DNA from: Phycisphaerales bacterium
Lineage (GTDB): Bacteria > Planctomycetota > Phycisphaerae > Phycisphaerales > UBA1924
Length of the DNA stretch: 64,000 nt
Reading direction: 5' to 3'
NCBI GenBank assembly: GCA_013360675.1
Contig: JABWBB010000004.1
Location: 1-64,000, forward strand
Positions 49,472-59,000 of the stretch are shown one piece after another; positions within the stretch are counted from its first letter, which is position 1, and each line of letters begins with the position of its first letter. The notes under the pieces are model-generated. The model ran no database searches and was not told where the DNA came from. It was given only the letters and a program-made list of their open reading frames with translations. The position numbers were made by a program, and so were the translations under genes.

Positions 49472-49756
49472 CTACCCCTGGGGAGTGCGGATCTCGTCGT
49501 CGATCCGCGGGGCCCACCGACGGGCCTTGGCGGCGTCGAACCGCGCGGGCAGCGTGATGGGTGCGTAATCCAGCAGGTACTCAACCACCGCCTGCACCAC
49601 CCGTGACGGGGCCAGCGTGCCCCCGCACCAGAAGTCATGGTCGGCCCACGAGAGCGTCACCACGTGCGCGGATTCCTGACCGTCGCGACGCACGGCGACC
49701 TCGTAGGACCACCCGGCGGGGGCCTGCGTCTCGGTTCTGACATCCACCACGCGCAT
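49472..49756 (-). CDS. Small conserved-looking protein, unknown
   Basis: This 94-residue soluble protein starts MRVVDVRTETQAPAGWSYEV and has VTLSWADHDFWCGG in its centre, followed by a helix and a basic end. AGGAG lies about six bases before the ATG on the minus strand, which supports translation. It stands between the infC terminator and the divergent permease gene. I do not recognise a family. The central Trp/Asp/His cluster could be a functional site, but this is only an impression. Confidence 0.7.
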   Translation of the reverse strand: MRVVDVRTETQAPAGWSYEVAVRRDGQESAHVVTLSWADHDFWCGGTLAPSRVVQAVVEYLLDYAPITLPARFDAAKARRWAPRIDDEIRTPQG

Positions 49757-49877
49757 GAATCGCTCCTGAGTCGAGTGCGGCCCGCCACCGGGCGATGACT
49801 CCACCGGTACCATTCGGCAGGCAGCGTCGCAGGGTTGAGGTCTTCTCCCGGGCTTGCCAAAGAGGGGCTTGCCACGC

Positions 49878-51209
49878 GTGACGTTCCTGCTTGAAACCAT
49901 CCGTCTGGGATTGACCAACCTGCGGCTGCACCTGCTGCGATCGATCCTGACCGCGCTGGGGATCATCCTGGGCGTGGGCGCGGTCATCGTGATGAGCAGC
50001 CTTGGTGAGGGGTCCAAGCAGCAGGCCCTGGCCCAGCTTGAGCGCCTGGGCGCGCGCAACATCATCATCCGCTCCCAGCGCCCGCCCGAGAGCCAGAGCC
50101 AGCAGCAGGGTGAACGGCGCGGCATGGTCAGCAAATACGGCCTGACCAGGGCCGACTTCGAGGTGATCCAGGAACTCCTGCCCGAGATCGAGACGATCGT
50201 GCCGCTCAAGTCGGTCGGGGGGCAGGTGCTGCGCGATCGCTACCGACAGGTGAGCCAGGCCTTCGCCACCACGCCGGACCTGGCCAAGGTGGCGAACCTG
50301 ACGATCGCGCGGGGGCGTTATCTCACCCGCGCGGACATGCAGGACAAGGCCATGGTCTGTGTGATCGGCGCGGAGGTGGCCAAGGAACTCTTCCCGCTCG
50401 AAGACCCTTTGGGGGGTACGCTGCGGATCGACGAGAAGCCGTTCTCGGTGGTGGGGGTGTTGGCCCCGGTCGGGCTGGCGGGCGGGGCCGGGGCCACGCT
50501 CGTGGGACGCGACCTGAACCTTGATGTGCACATCCCGATGACGAGCGCACGCGAGACCTTTGGCGACACGATCGTGCGTCGGCGCTCGGGCTCGTTCGAG
50601 GCCACGGAGGTGCAGATCTCCGAGATCATCATGACGTCCTCCGACCGCGAACGTGTGATCGTCGATGCTCAGCGCGCACGGCGCATCATGAACGTGAGGC
50701 ACCCGGGCCTGCCCGATATCGGCATCATCGTGCCCTACGAACTGCTCGACAACGCCCGCAAGACCGCGTTGACGTACAACCTGGTCTTTGGCGCGGTGGC
50801 GGGCATCGCCCTGCTGGTGGGCGGCATCGGCATCATGAACATCATGCTGGCGAGCGTGACCGAGCGCACACGCGAGATCGGCATCCGCCGGGCCGTCGGC
50901 GCCACGCGACGCCACATCCTCTGGCAGTTCCTGGTCGAGACGAGCGTGCTCTCGGCCATCGGCGGGTTGCTGGGCGTGTGGCTGGGCGTGGGGGCCAGCG
51001 TCTTTGTGGCATGGGGCGTGCCCCGGCTGCCGACCATGCCCGGCATCGGAAAGTACTTCAACGCGGACATCTCACTCCCCACCGAGGTCACCGGGTGGTC
51101 GATCATCGTGAGCTTCGTGGTGGCGACGGCGACGGGCCTGATCTTCGGGCTCTACCCCGCGCGGAAGGCCGCCGCCCAGGACCCGATCGTCGCGCTGCGG
51201 CATGATTGA
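49878..51209 (+). CDS. MacB/FtsX-type ABC permease without its ATPase
   Basis: This 443-residue permease has the MacB/FtsX plan: one membrane helix (LTALGIILGVGAVIVMSSLG), a large periplasmic domain (about residues 50-280), and three C-terminal helices. The segment GGIGIMNIMLASVTERTREIGIRRAVGA includes the coupling motif; its core is TERTREIGIRRAVGA. In MacB the ATPase is fused or adjacent, but here none is adjacent. The GTG at 49878 gives the typical MTFLLETIRLGLTNLRLH start, cut from a longer reading that begins at a TTG. An HlyD-type adaptor lies at 17096, so the two might be distant parts of one efflux system (inference). Confidence 0.88.
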   Translation: MTFLLETIRLGLTNLRLHLLRSILTALGIILGVGAVIVMSSLGEGSKQQALAQLERLGARNIIIRSQRPPESQSQQQGERRGMVSKYGLTRADFEVIQELLPEIETIVPLKSVGGQVLRDRYRQVSQAFATTPDLAKVANLTIARGRYLTRADMQDKAMVCVIGAEVAKELFPLEDPLGGTLRIDEKPFSVVGVLAPVGLAGGAGATLVGRDLNLDVHIPMTSARETFGDTIVRRRSGSFEATEVQISEIIMTSSDRERVIVDAQRARRIMNVRHPGLPDIGIIVPYELLDNARKTALTYNLVFGAVAGIALLVGGIGIMNIMLASVTERTREIGIRRAVGATRRHILWQFLVETSVLSAIGGLLGVWLGVGASVFVAWGVPRLPTMPGIGKYFNADISLPTEVTGWSIIVSFVVATATGLIFGLYPARKAAAQDPIVALRHD

Positions 51210-51218
51210 TGCGGGCGG

Positions 51219-52604
51219 TTACTTACCGCCGATCGGACGCATGCCCTCATTCTTCAGGGCCTGTTCCTCGACGTGGCGACGCCGGGCGATTTTGATCGCC
51301 GTCACCCCGATGTACGACGCGAGCACGAGGGCGAGCAGATAGGCCACGCGCCCGCGGAAGAAGGTGACCGCGATGCCCAAGGCGGCGAAGGAGCCGGCCA
51401 TGGCATAGAGCATGAGCACCGCCCCCTTGACGCCCAGGGCCCGCTTGAGCATGTGGTGCAGGTGCTGGTCGTCCGCCGCCGAGATCGATTTGCGCTCGAG
51501 CTTGCGTCGCACGATGGCGAGGCTGGTGTCGATGATGGGAACGGCGTAGACGATCAGCCCGGCAGCGACCAGGGGCGTCTGCCCCGTGTCGCCCAGCGTG
51601 AGGATGATCACGCAGACCATGAAGCCCATGAGCAGGCTGCCCGCATCGCCCAGGAAAATCGAGGCGGGATTAAAGTTGTGCGGGAGGAACCCCATGCACG
51701 CGCCCAGCAGCGCGAGACACAGCACGATGCGCTGGGCGTCGCGGGGGCCGTCGTCGACCATCGCCAGCCCCAGCGCGATGATCAGCAGTCCCGCCGACGA
51801 GATCGCCGTGGTCCCCGTGAGCAGCCCGTCGAGCCCGTCGATGAGGTTCGAGGCGTTGCAGAACGACAGGACAAGGATGCCGATCAAGGCCGTCCCGCAC
51901 CAGTAGACCACGTCGAAGGGGATCGCCCCGTGCCCGAACAGTTCGAAGGGCAGCGGGATGTGAAAGACGATCGTGGGCGCGTCGTTCACGATGGTGGTGT
52001 TCGCACCGAACCAGCGGAAGACCGGAATGACCACGCCCGCGGCGAGTTTCACGCCCACGTCGTCAATCGCCAGCGCCGCCGCCGCCACCAGTTGTCCGCC
52101 CAGTTTCACGCGCGGCGAGACGCCCACCACGTCGTCGATCAGCCCCGTCAGCATGATCACCGTCATACCCAGCAGGACCGACGGCGGCACCGGATGGCGC
52201 AGAAAGCCATACAGCAGGTGCTGCGTGGGGTGAAAATCGATCAGCCCGTGCACCTTGTCGGCGGCGTAGCTAAAGAGAATCCCACCCAGCAGCCCGAGAA
52301 AGACCGCCGCGCCACCCAGGTAGGCCACAGGCACGCGGTGTACCTTGCGGGCCTCGCTGGGGCGATCGATCACGCCGTGGGCCGTCGCCAGGCGGCGCAT
52401 GATGGGCGTGGCCAGGAGCGTGAGCAGGAAGGCCACTAGGAATACGCCCGCGTAGCCTTGCACGATCTCGAGGCGCGAGATCGAATGGGCCACAAGATCG
52501 GCGGCCTTGTCCGCGCTTGGCGCGAGCGCTGAGCCCGTGTCCGTCAGCGATCGCAGGCGATCGGCAAACTCGGGCGAGGCTGGCAATTCCTGCATCTGCA
52601 TCAT
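51219..52604 (-). CDS. WecA/TagO-type undecaprenyl-phosphate sugar-1-phosphate transferase
   Basis: This 461-residue polytopic enzyme starts a polysaccharide chain by moving a sugar-1-phosphate to undecaprenyl phosphate on the inner face of the membrane. It has about eleven helices. Diagnostic motifs are LTGLIDDVVG (Mg-binding Asp pair), NASNLIDGLDGL, FLGDAGSL, and the C-terminal ISAADDQHLHHMLKR with the HLHH signature. An N-terminal arm of about 45 residues precedes the first helix. It is the last gene of the exopolysaccharide operon and overlaps the epimerase stop by four bases. The sugar cannot be read, though GlcNAc-phosphate is common. Confidence 0.9.
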   Translation of the reverse strand: MMQMQELPASPEFADRLRSLTDTGSALAPSADKAADLVAHSISRLEIVQGYAGVFLVAFLLTLLATPIMRRLATAHGVIDRPSEARKVHRVPVAYLGGAAVFLGLLGGILFSYAADKVHGLIDFHPTQHLLYGFLRHPVPPSVLLGMTVIMLTGLIDDVVGVSPRVKLGGQLVAAAALAIDDVGVKLAAGVVIPVFRWFGANTTIVNDAPTIVFHIPLPFELFGHGAIPFDVVYWCGTALIGILVLSFCNASNLIDGLDGLLTGTTAISSAGLLIIALGLAMVDDGPRDAQRIVLCLALLGACMGFLPHNFNPASIFLGDAGSLLMGFMVCVIILTLGDTGQTPLVAAGLIVYAVPIIDTSLAIVRRKLERKSISAADDQHLHHMLKRALGVKGAVLMLYAMAGSFAALGIAVTFFRGRVAYLLALVLASYIGVTAIKIARRRHVEEQALKNEGMRPIGGK

Positions 52605-53626
52605 CGCGGGCTCCCGGCCAGAGGGGCGGTGGCGCCCAGCGATGAGGCCAAGTCGCGGATCGTCTGCTCGAGCGTGATCGCGGGAGTGAAACCGATGGCC
52701 TCACGCACGCGGGTGAGGTCCGGTCGCCGGGCGGCCAGATCCTCGAACCCCGAGCCGTAGGCCTGGGCATAATCCACATGAACGATGGGCGAACGCGAGC
52801 CGAGCGTCTCGATCACCGTTTCGGCCAGACGCCGAATCGTGATGGGGGTTTCAGCGCCGATGTTGAAGACCCGACCATGACAGGCGGCATCACCAAGCAG
52901 GCGGGGGAGCGCGGGGGCCACGTCTCGCACATCGCAGAAGCAGCGCGACTGCGACCCGTCGCCGTAGACCTCGATCGGGCGGCCCTCGATCGCCGCGGCG
53001 ACGAATCGGGGGAGCACCATGCCATACTCGCCCGCCTGGCGCGGGCCGACGGTGTTGAAGAGGCGAACCACGACAGCCGGAAGCGAATACTGCGAGTGAT
53101 ACGCGAGCGCGAGATGCTCGTCGATAGCCTTGGCGCAGGCGTAGGACCAGCGCGAGACGGTGGTGGGGCCGTAGACCACGTCGTCGTCCTCTCGGAAAGG
53201 CGACCGCAGTCCCTTGCCGTAGACCTCGCTGCTCGAGGTGATGAGCGTGGGCGCGGGCCCGCGCGCGGTGGGGCGGTCGATGGCGAAACGCAGCAACGCC
53301 GCGGCCTGCTCGATGTTCGTCTCGATCGCGCGGATCGGATCGGCGATGACCAACTTCACGCCCACGGCGGCGGCGAGGTGGTAGATCTCGTCGAAGACCT
53401 CGCCCTTGCCCAGCGCGTGGAGGGCCTCGCGCAGGTCCGCCTCAATGAAGCGCAGTCGCTCGTGCGAGGCGGGGAGGTTGGCCCGCCGCCCCGTCGAGAG
53501 GTCATCGACGACGGTCACGCGGTCACCCCGGGCCAGGAGCAACCCGACCAAGTGCGACCCGACGAACCCCGCCCCGCCCGTGACGAGGCAATGCCGAGAT
53601 GAAGCTGGGGTCGGGGCGGGCGCCAT
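52601..53626 (-). CDS. NAD-dependent epimerase/dehydratase (NDP-sugar type)
   Basis: This 341-residue short-chain enzyme has the NAD motif VTGGAGFVGSHL, the TSSSEVYGKG region of the extended SDR family, the catalytic YACAK (Tyr and Lys) and the substrate stretch VVRLFNTVGPRQ. These match UDP-glucose/UDP-glucuronate epimerases or decarboxylases. It probably supplies an activated sugar for the polysaccharide built by this operon. It is 57 bases downstream of the Wzz/kinase-like gene and overlaps the next gene by four bases. Confidence 0.88.
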   Translation of the reverse strand: MAPAPTPASSRHCLVTGGAGFVGSHLVGLLLARGDRVTVVDDLSTGRRANLPASHERLRFIEADLREALHALGKGEVFDEIYHLAAAVGVKLVIADPIRAIETNIEQAAALLRFAIDRPTARGPAPTLITSSSEVYGKGLRSPFREDDDVVYGPTTVSRWSYACAKAIDEHLALAYHSQYSLPAVVVRLFNTVGPRQAGEYGMVLPRFVAAAIEGRPIEVYGDGSQSRCFCDVRDVAPALPRLLGDAACHGRVFNIGAETPITIRRLAETVIETLGSRSPIVHVDYAQAYGSGFEDLAARRPDLTRVREAIGFTPAITLEQTIRDLASSLGATAPLAGSPR

Positions 53627-53683
53627 GGTTTCGGATCTGCCCCCGGAATCGGGGAGTTGAGCGTAGGTCGCCTTTGGGGCGGA

Positions 53684-55909
53684 TCACGCCGCGTCCACGT
53701 ACTCCTGCGCGGCCCGGATGTTGCCCTTGAGGTACCCGCCCGCCGCGGCGCGAACCGCGTTGACGAGCACACCCACGAACTCGCTCTTGGCCTCGCCCAG
53801 CTCGTTGCGGATGCGGTTGATGAGACCGCGCTTCTCCGAGTAGGCCCGGACGACGAGCATGACGGCGTCGCAGCGCTGCGCCAGGCTGATCCAGTCGCCG
53901 CCGACGATCGCCGGGGCGACGTCGACCAGCACCAGGTCATAGTTGGCCCTGGCCCAGGCCAGCACCTCGCCCATGGGATCGGTGGACAGACGCTCGAAGA
54001 CGCGCAGGTCCTTTGTGCCCGCGGGCAGCACGTCCAGCGAGGGCGTGGTGGTCTTCTGGACCACACCCGCCATGTCGCGGCCGCCGCTGCCCTTGTGCAG
54101 CACGTCGGCCAGCCCCGGCCCCTCGCTGACGCCAAAGACCCGGTGCTGCCCGGCGCGCCGGAAGTTGGCGTCGATGACCAGCACCTTCTGATCGGTGGCG
54201 GCGAAGGCCAGCGCCAGATTGGCGATGGTTGAAGTCGCGCCCGAGCCGGGCATGCCCGACATCACCAGCAGGGTGCGAGCCTCGACGCCCTGCAGGCGCT
54301 TGCGCAGGCTCGCGCGGACCTCGCGGAAGGATTCGGCGACGATGCCGCGTGGGCGGTCGCGGAAAGCCGTCTCCGCCGCCCCGGTGCCCGCGGGGTCCTC
54401 GCCTGCGTCGGGCACCCAGCCCACCAGGCGCATGCGGGGCATGAGCGTGATGTCCGAGGGGCCCTTGACGCGCTGATCGATGAGTTCACGCAGCACGACC
54501 ACGCCACCGACCAGGCCCACCACGAGCATGAAGCCCGCCGGGAGCATGATCTCGAGACGCGGGAACGACCAGACGGTGGGCGGACGCTCGGCCTGGGCCA
54601 GCATCACGCGGTTGGCCTGGGCCAGGTCCGAGAGCGAGATCAGCCGCTGAAGTTCCTCGGCGGCCTTGGCCTTCTGGTCCATCTGTGCCTTGATCGATTC
54701 GCCGATGTCGGCCAGCTGCGACTGCACTCGCGTCATGTCGTTGAGGCGCTGCTGCAGGCGGGCGCGCTTCTCGACCAGGCTGCTCTCGACAGCCTCGAAC
54801 TGCTGGATCTGCTTGCGCGTGGCCTCGAGCATCCCGTCGAATCGTTCGCGCAGCAGGCGCTGACGCAGATCGTTCATGTTCTGCTCGACCGCGAGGATGC
54901 GCGAACGCACGTCGCGCACGGCCCGATGCTCCTCGCCGTACTGCTGGTTCAGCATCGACTGCAGCAGATTCTCGTAGCGGTGGCGTTCGGACTGGAGGTC
55001 GAGAACGCGAGGATCGCGCCCGATATCGGCGACCATGTCGTCGCCGAATGCCGTCACCCCGCCCGGGCGGGAGAGTTCGGCCTCCATCTGGTCGCGGCTC
55101 TTGCGCGACGTGTCGAGCTGCTGCTGGTAACGGATGAGTTCCTCGGTGACCTGGCCCAGCTCCACGCGGGCCGAGTCGGACCGTTCGTCCACCGCCGCCA
55201 CCGACTCGGTACGGATCAGGTTCTCGCGGCGCTGGGTGAGGGTCGAGATTTCGGCATCGATGCGGGTCAGCTGGTCGCGGATCGAGCGGGTGCGCTCTTC
55301 GCGGGCCGTGCGACCCTGATCCTGGAGCAGGAGCATGTACTTGGTGCGCACGAGCGTGACGAGGGCGGAGGCGTCGAAGCGATCGGTGTACGAGGCCGAC
55401 AGCTCGATCAGCGACGTTTGCGAGACCACGCCGGCGCGGATCGAATCCTTGAGTTCCTCGAGGGCCTTGATGCGGTTGATGTCCACGCCGTTGGGTTCCT
55501 CGAAGCGCTTGGTCCACTTGGGGGCGTCGCGCTTGAGGGCGGGATCCTCGACGACGGCGTTGAGCACCGCGTCGGAGGTCATCATCTTGGCCTGCGTCTG
55601 CATGAAGCGCAGCATTTCGGTTTCGGAGACGATGTTCACGTCGTCACCGCCGATGCGGGTCACGGGCGGCAGACAGTTGAAGAGGGCCGAGGCCCGGTAG
55701 GTGGGGTAGAAGATGGCCAGGGCGAAGTGGGCCGCCAGGCCCAGCGAGAAGCCGACGATCGCTGCCCCTCCCAGCAACCACTTGTACTTGTTAAGCAGCT
55801 TGATCGGATCCAGCGCGAACGCCGGCCCGCCCGACGCGGGGGCCGACGGAGCGGCGCGCAGGGCCGGGGCATGGAGCGAGGTCGGGACGTTGGTCGGCGC
55901 TGTGGTCAT
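53684..55909 (-). CDS. Wzz/BY-kinase-like protein with degenerate P-loop
   Basis: This 741-residue protein has a Wzz-type N-terminal part: membrane helix (WLLGGAAIVGFSLGLAAHFA), a long periplasmic coiled coil (about 190-440), and a second helix near 470. A cytoplasmic ATPase-like domain follows. In active tyrosine autokinases this domain has Walker A of the form PGEGKST, but here the site reads MSGMPGSGATSTIANLA (residue about 548), with Ala in place of the catalytic Lys. Walker A' reads VLVIDANFRRAG. The end lacks a Tyr-rich cluster, having only two tyrosines. It thus probably regulates chain length without kinase activity, or uses ATP differently. It lies between the TPR protein and the epimerase. 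Confidence 0.88.
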   Translation of the reverse strand: MTTAPTNVPTSLHAPALRAAPSAPASGGPAFALDPIKLLNKYKWLLGGAAIVGFSLGLAAHFALAIFYPTYRASALFNCLPPVTRIGGDDVNIVSETEMLRFMQTQAKMMTSDAVLNAVVEDPALKRDAPKWTKRFEEPNGVDINRIKALEELKDSIRAGVVSQTSLIELSASYTDRFDASALVTLVRTKYMLLLQDQGRTAREERTRSIRDQLTRIDAEISTLTQRRENLIRTESVAAVDERSDSARVELGQVTEELIRYQQQLDTSRKSRDQMEAELSRPGGVTAFGDDMVADIGRDPRVLDLQSERHRYENLLQSMLNQQYGEEHRAVRDVRSRILAVEQNMNDLRQRLLRERFDGMLEATRKQIQQFEAVESSLVEKRARLQQRLNDMTRVQSQLADIGESIKAQMDQKAKAAEELQRLISLSDLAQANRVMLAQAERPPTVWSFPRLEIMLPAGFMLVVGLVGGVVVLRELIDQRVKGPSDITLMPRMRLVGWVPDAGEDPAGTGAAETAFRDRPRGIVAESFREVRASLRKRLQGVEARTLLVMSGMPGSGATSTIANLALAFAATDQKVLVIDANFRRAGQHRVFGVSEGPGLADVLHKGSGGRDMAGVVQKTTTPSLDVLPAGTKDLRVFERLSTDPMGEVLAWARANYDLVLVDVAPAIVGGDWISLAQRCDAVMLVVRAYSEKRGLINRIRNELGEAKSEFVGVLVNAVRAAAGGYLKGNIRAAQEYVDAA

Positions 55910-56056
55910 GGTGAGAATCCAGTCTGCATGCTCGTCAATCCACCCGGCGAGGGTGTGCCGGCCACGCGCGTGCGTGCCGGGGCCTGATCGGGGTGCTTCC
56001 CTAGTTTTCGGCCCAAACGGGGGGCGGCTTCGATGCCTCCCGCAGGTCCATGCGAG

Positions 56057-59000
56057 TTATTGACCCAGGATCTGGGTCCGGACGTCCTGCAACTCCTTGC
56101 GTGTTCCCGGCGAGATCTGGTCCCCGGCCTTTTCCGCCGTATCAATGGCCATGCGGATGCGCACTTTGGCGTCCTCCGCGCGGCCGGCGTTCTGCAATGC
56201 CGTGGCCAGGTGCACCGAGGTCTGCACGACGGCCTGAGGCGTCTGGGCGAACATCAATGCCCGGTCCAGGGCGCTGATGGCCATGTCGTGGTTCTGCAGG
56301 AGGGTATAGACCACCCCCAGCGTATCGAGCACCTCCGAGGCCGACGAGTTCAGCTGTGCCGCCTTCTCGGCCAGGGGCAGCGCTTCCTGCGCCTTGTTCT
56401 GGTGCTTGGCCAGCAGGTAGGCCAGGTTGTTGAGCATCTCGACGTCGTTGGGGAACGCCGTAGTGCCCGCACGCCAGACCTCCTCGGCCTGGGGGTGCTT
56501 CCCCTCGGCGTAGAGCACGCTGCCCAGGCGACGGTACGACAGCATCGCGATGGGCCGATTGGTCGCGTCGAGCTGAGAACGGAACAGGCCGAGTCCCTGC
56601 TCGAAGAGCGCGGTGTCGGCCTTTTGCTGCGTCATCAGGTCGCCACGGAAATACGCCATCCACGCGGGGCTGATGCCCAGCTGTTCGGTGCGTTCAATGA
56701 AGGTGAGCAGGCGCCCGGGCTCGGGGAGCAGGCGACGCATGTCGTTGAACCACGAGAGCATCTGTCCCGGGTTCTCCTGGTCGAGCAGACGCATGGCCTG
56801 GATGGCGAACTGGGCCATGTCCGTGCTGCGCCCCTGTCCGTGGCGGAGTTTCGAGTACGCCATCAGCAGCCCGGGATTGCTGCTCACGCGATCGTCGACC
56901 GTCTTGAGGGCGATCTCCGCCTGCACCAGGTCCGGGGGCTCGGCGTTGAGCAGCGAATCGAGGTAGCGCTGCACGATCGCGGTGTTCTTGTCCGCCTCAA
57001 AAGCGCGGCGGAGATACGTCTGTGCCTGCGCCCACTGCTTGGCGTTGTAGAACACCAGCCCGAACGCGGCGAGGGCATTGGCTTCGCCCTGGCGGCGGCC
57101 GATCACGTCGTTGGCCACCTCGATCGCTTCGCTCGTCCGGCCCATCGCGACCATGTCACGCACGAGGCCGTAGACCAGGTCGTCGTTGCGCGGCGCCACA
57201 CGCGCCGCCTGGCGCAGGTCGCGCAGCGCGTCGTCGAGGCTTCCCCCCTGCAGGTGGGCCTGGGCCCGCATCCGCAGCGCAAACCAGTTGTCCGGGGACA
57301 GTTGCACCACGCGGCTGAAGTCGGCCACCGCGTCGCGGTATTGCTTGGGGTCCTCCAGCAGCATCTCGCCGCGACGGAAGAAGACCGTGGGGTCATCGGG
57401 GAACTTGGAGACCGCCCGGTCGAGCAGTTCCTTGCGCCCTCTCGGATCACCCATCCCCTGCTTGGCATCGGCCATCAGCAGCAGGGTGATAGCGTCGGGG
57501 TCGCGTCCCGCCGCGACCGTGTTGAGAGTCTCGAGCGCTTCGGCGAACTTGCCCAGGCGAACCTGGCACTCGGCCGAGCGCTTCTGATAGAGACGCTCGG
57601 CGGTATCCGCGCCGCCCTTGACCACCGCCGCGGACGCTTCGAGCGCCCGCGCCCAGTCTCCCATCTGGAAGAGCAGATCGCTGGTGGCCTTGTCGATTTC
57701 CAAAGTCTTGGGGCTCTGCTTGCTCTTGCCCTGGGCCAGTGCGGCGATCGCGCCCTCGGGATCGTTCTGGCCGTACAGGAACTGCGCGAGCGCCATGTAC
57801 GGTTCAGAGGTCAGGTTGGTCTGATCGAGTGCGGCGATGTAGTCGTCAAAGACCTTGCGACCCTTGGCCACGTCCTTCTGGGCGTAGTGCCACGCCGCGT
57901 CCATCGAAACGGCGTCGAGCCCGTCGCTGAGGCGACGGACCTGGTCGATGCGAGCCCGCGCATCGGTCCACTGCTGGAGCTGCATGTGGTGGGCGGCCAG
58001 GGCCATGAGGTTGTCGCGGTTCTCGGGGGCGGCGCGGGCGATGTCCTGGCGGCGCTGGAGCGCCTTGGCCTTGTCGCCGATGTCCGCCTCGAGCCCAAGC
58101 AGCACGTTGACGAAGTCGAGATTGCCGCGGGCATAGCGCTCGTTCTCGCGGGCGAGCTTGAGCGCGTCATCCAGGCGTCCGGTCGAGATCATCGCGTTGA
58201 GCAGGTCCATGATGGTCGGCACGTCGTTGGGGCGAAGCTTCATCGCCTCCTGGTATGAACGCACCGCCTCGACGCTGCGGCCCATGCCCTGCTGCATGCG
58301 TCCCAGCAGACGCCACGCCTCGGGCGCGGCACCGCCGGCCTTGACGACCTCTTCCATCAGCGTGACAGCGCCCGCGGCGTTGCCCTGGGTGGCCATGAGG
58401 CGGGCGCGGAAGGTTCGCCCCTGCGCCCGGTCGAGATCATCCTTCTGCGCCCGATCGGTGATCCGTTGCGCATCATCGAAGCGCTTCTCTTCGAGCGCGT
58501 CCATGAACATAATCTCGATCACGCGCGGATCGTCGGGCCCCATGCGGGCGGCCTCGTCGCGGAAGTTCTTCATCATGTCCCGGCGACCCGCCTCGCGGGT
58601 GATCGAGTACTTGGTCAGCACGCGATCGAGCGGGGTCATGTCCTGCGCGTCGAGCAGCGCCATCTGCGCCGCGATCCGGTCTGGGTTCTCCGCAGAGATC
58701 TTCAGCGCCTTGAGCGCGGCGCTCTCGGGGTGGACTGCCAGGCCCGCCTCGATGGCCCGCAGCGCGCCCTCGCGATCGGCCACGCGCATGTGCGCCATGG
58801 CCAGCGCGGTGACGAGCTGCGGGTCCTGATTGTGCCGGGCCGCGGCCTGGCGCAGGAAGTCCTGGATGCGTGTGTGCGCGTCGGGGCTGCCCGTCAGGTC
58901 GCGCGTCATCTTGTCGGCGTCGATCAGCGCCTGGGTCACGGGGTTGTCCGAGCGGGCCTCGCCCATCGCCACCTTGACGCGCTCGAGTCGCTGCGCGACA

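Noticed and set aside
56033-58258. 741-codon plus-strand frame opposite the TPR gene
   Set aside because: It is the mirror of the helical repeats of the TPR protein; no start region or motif supports it.
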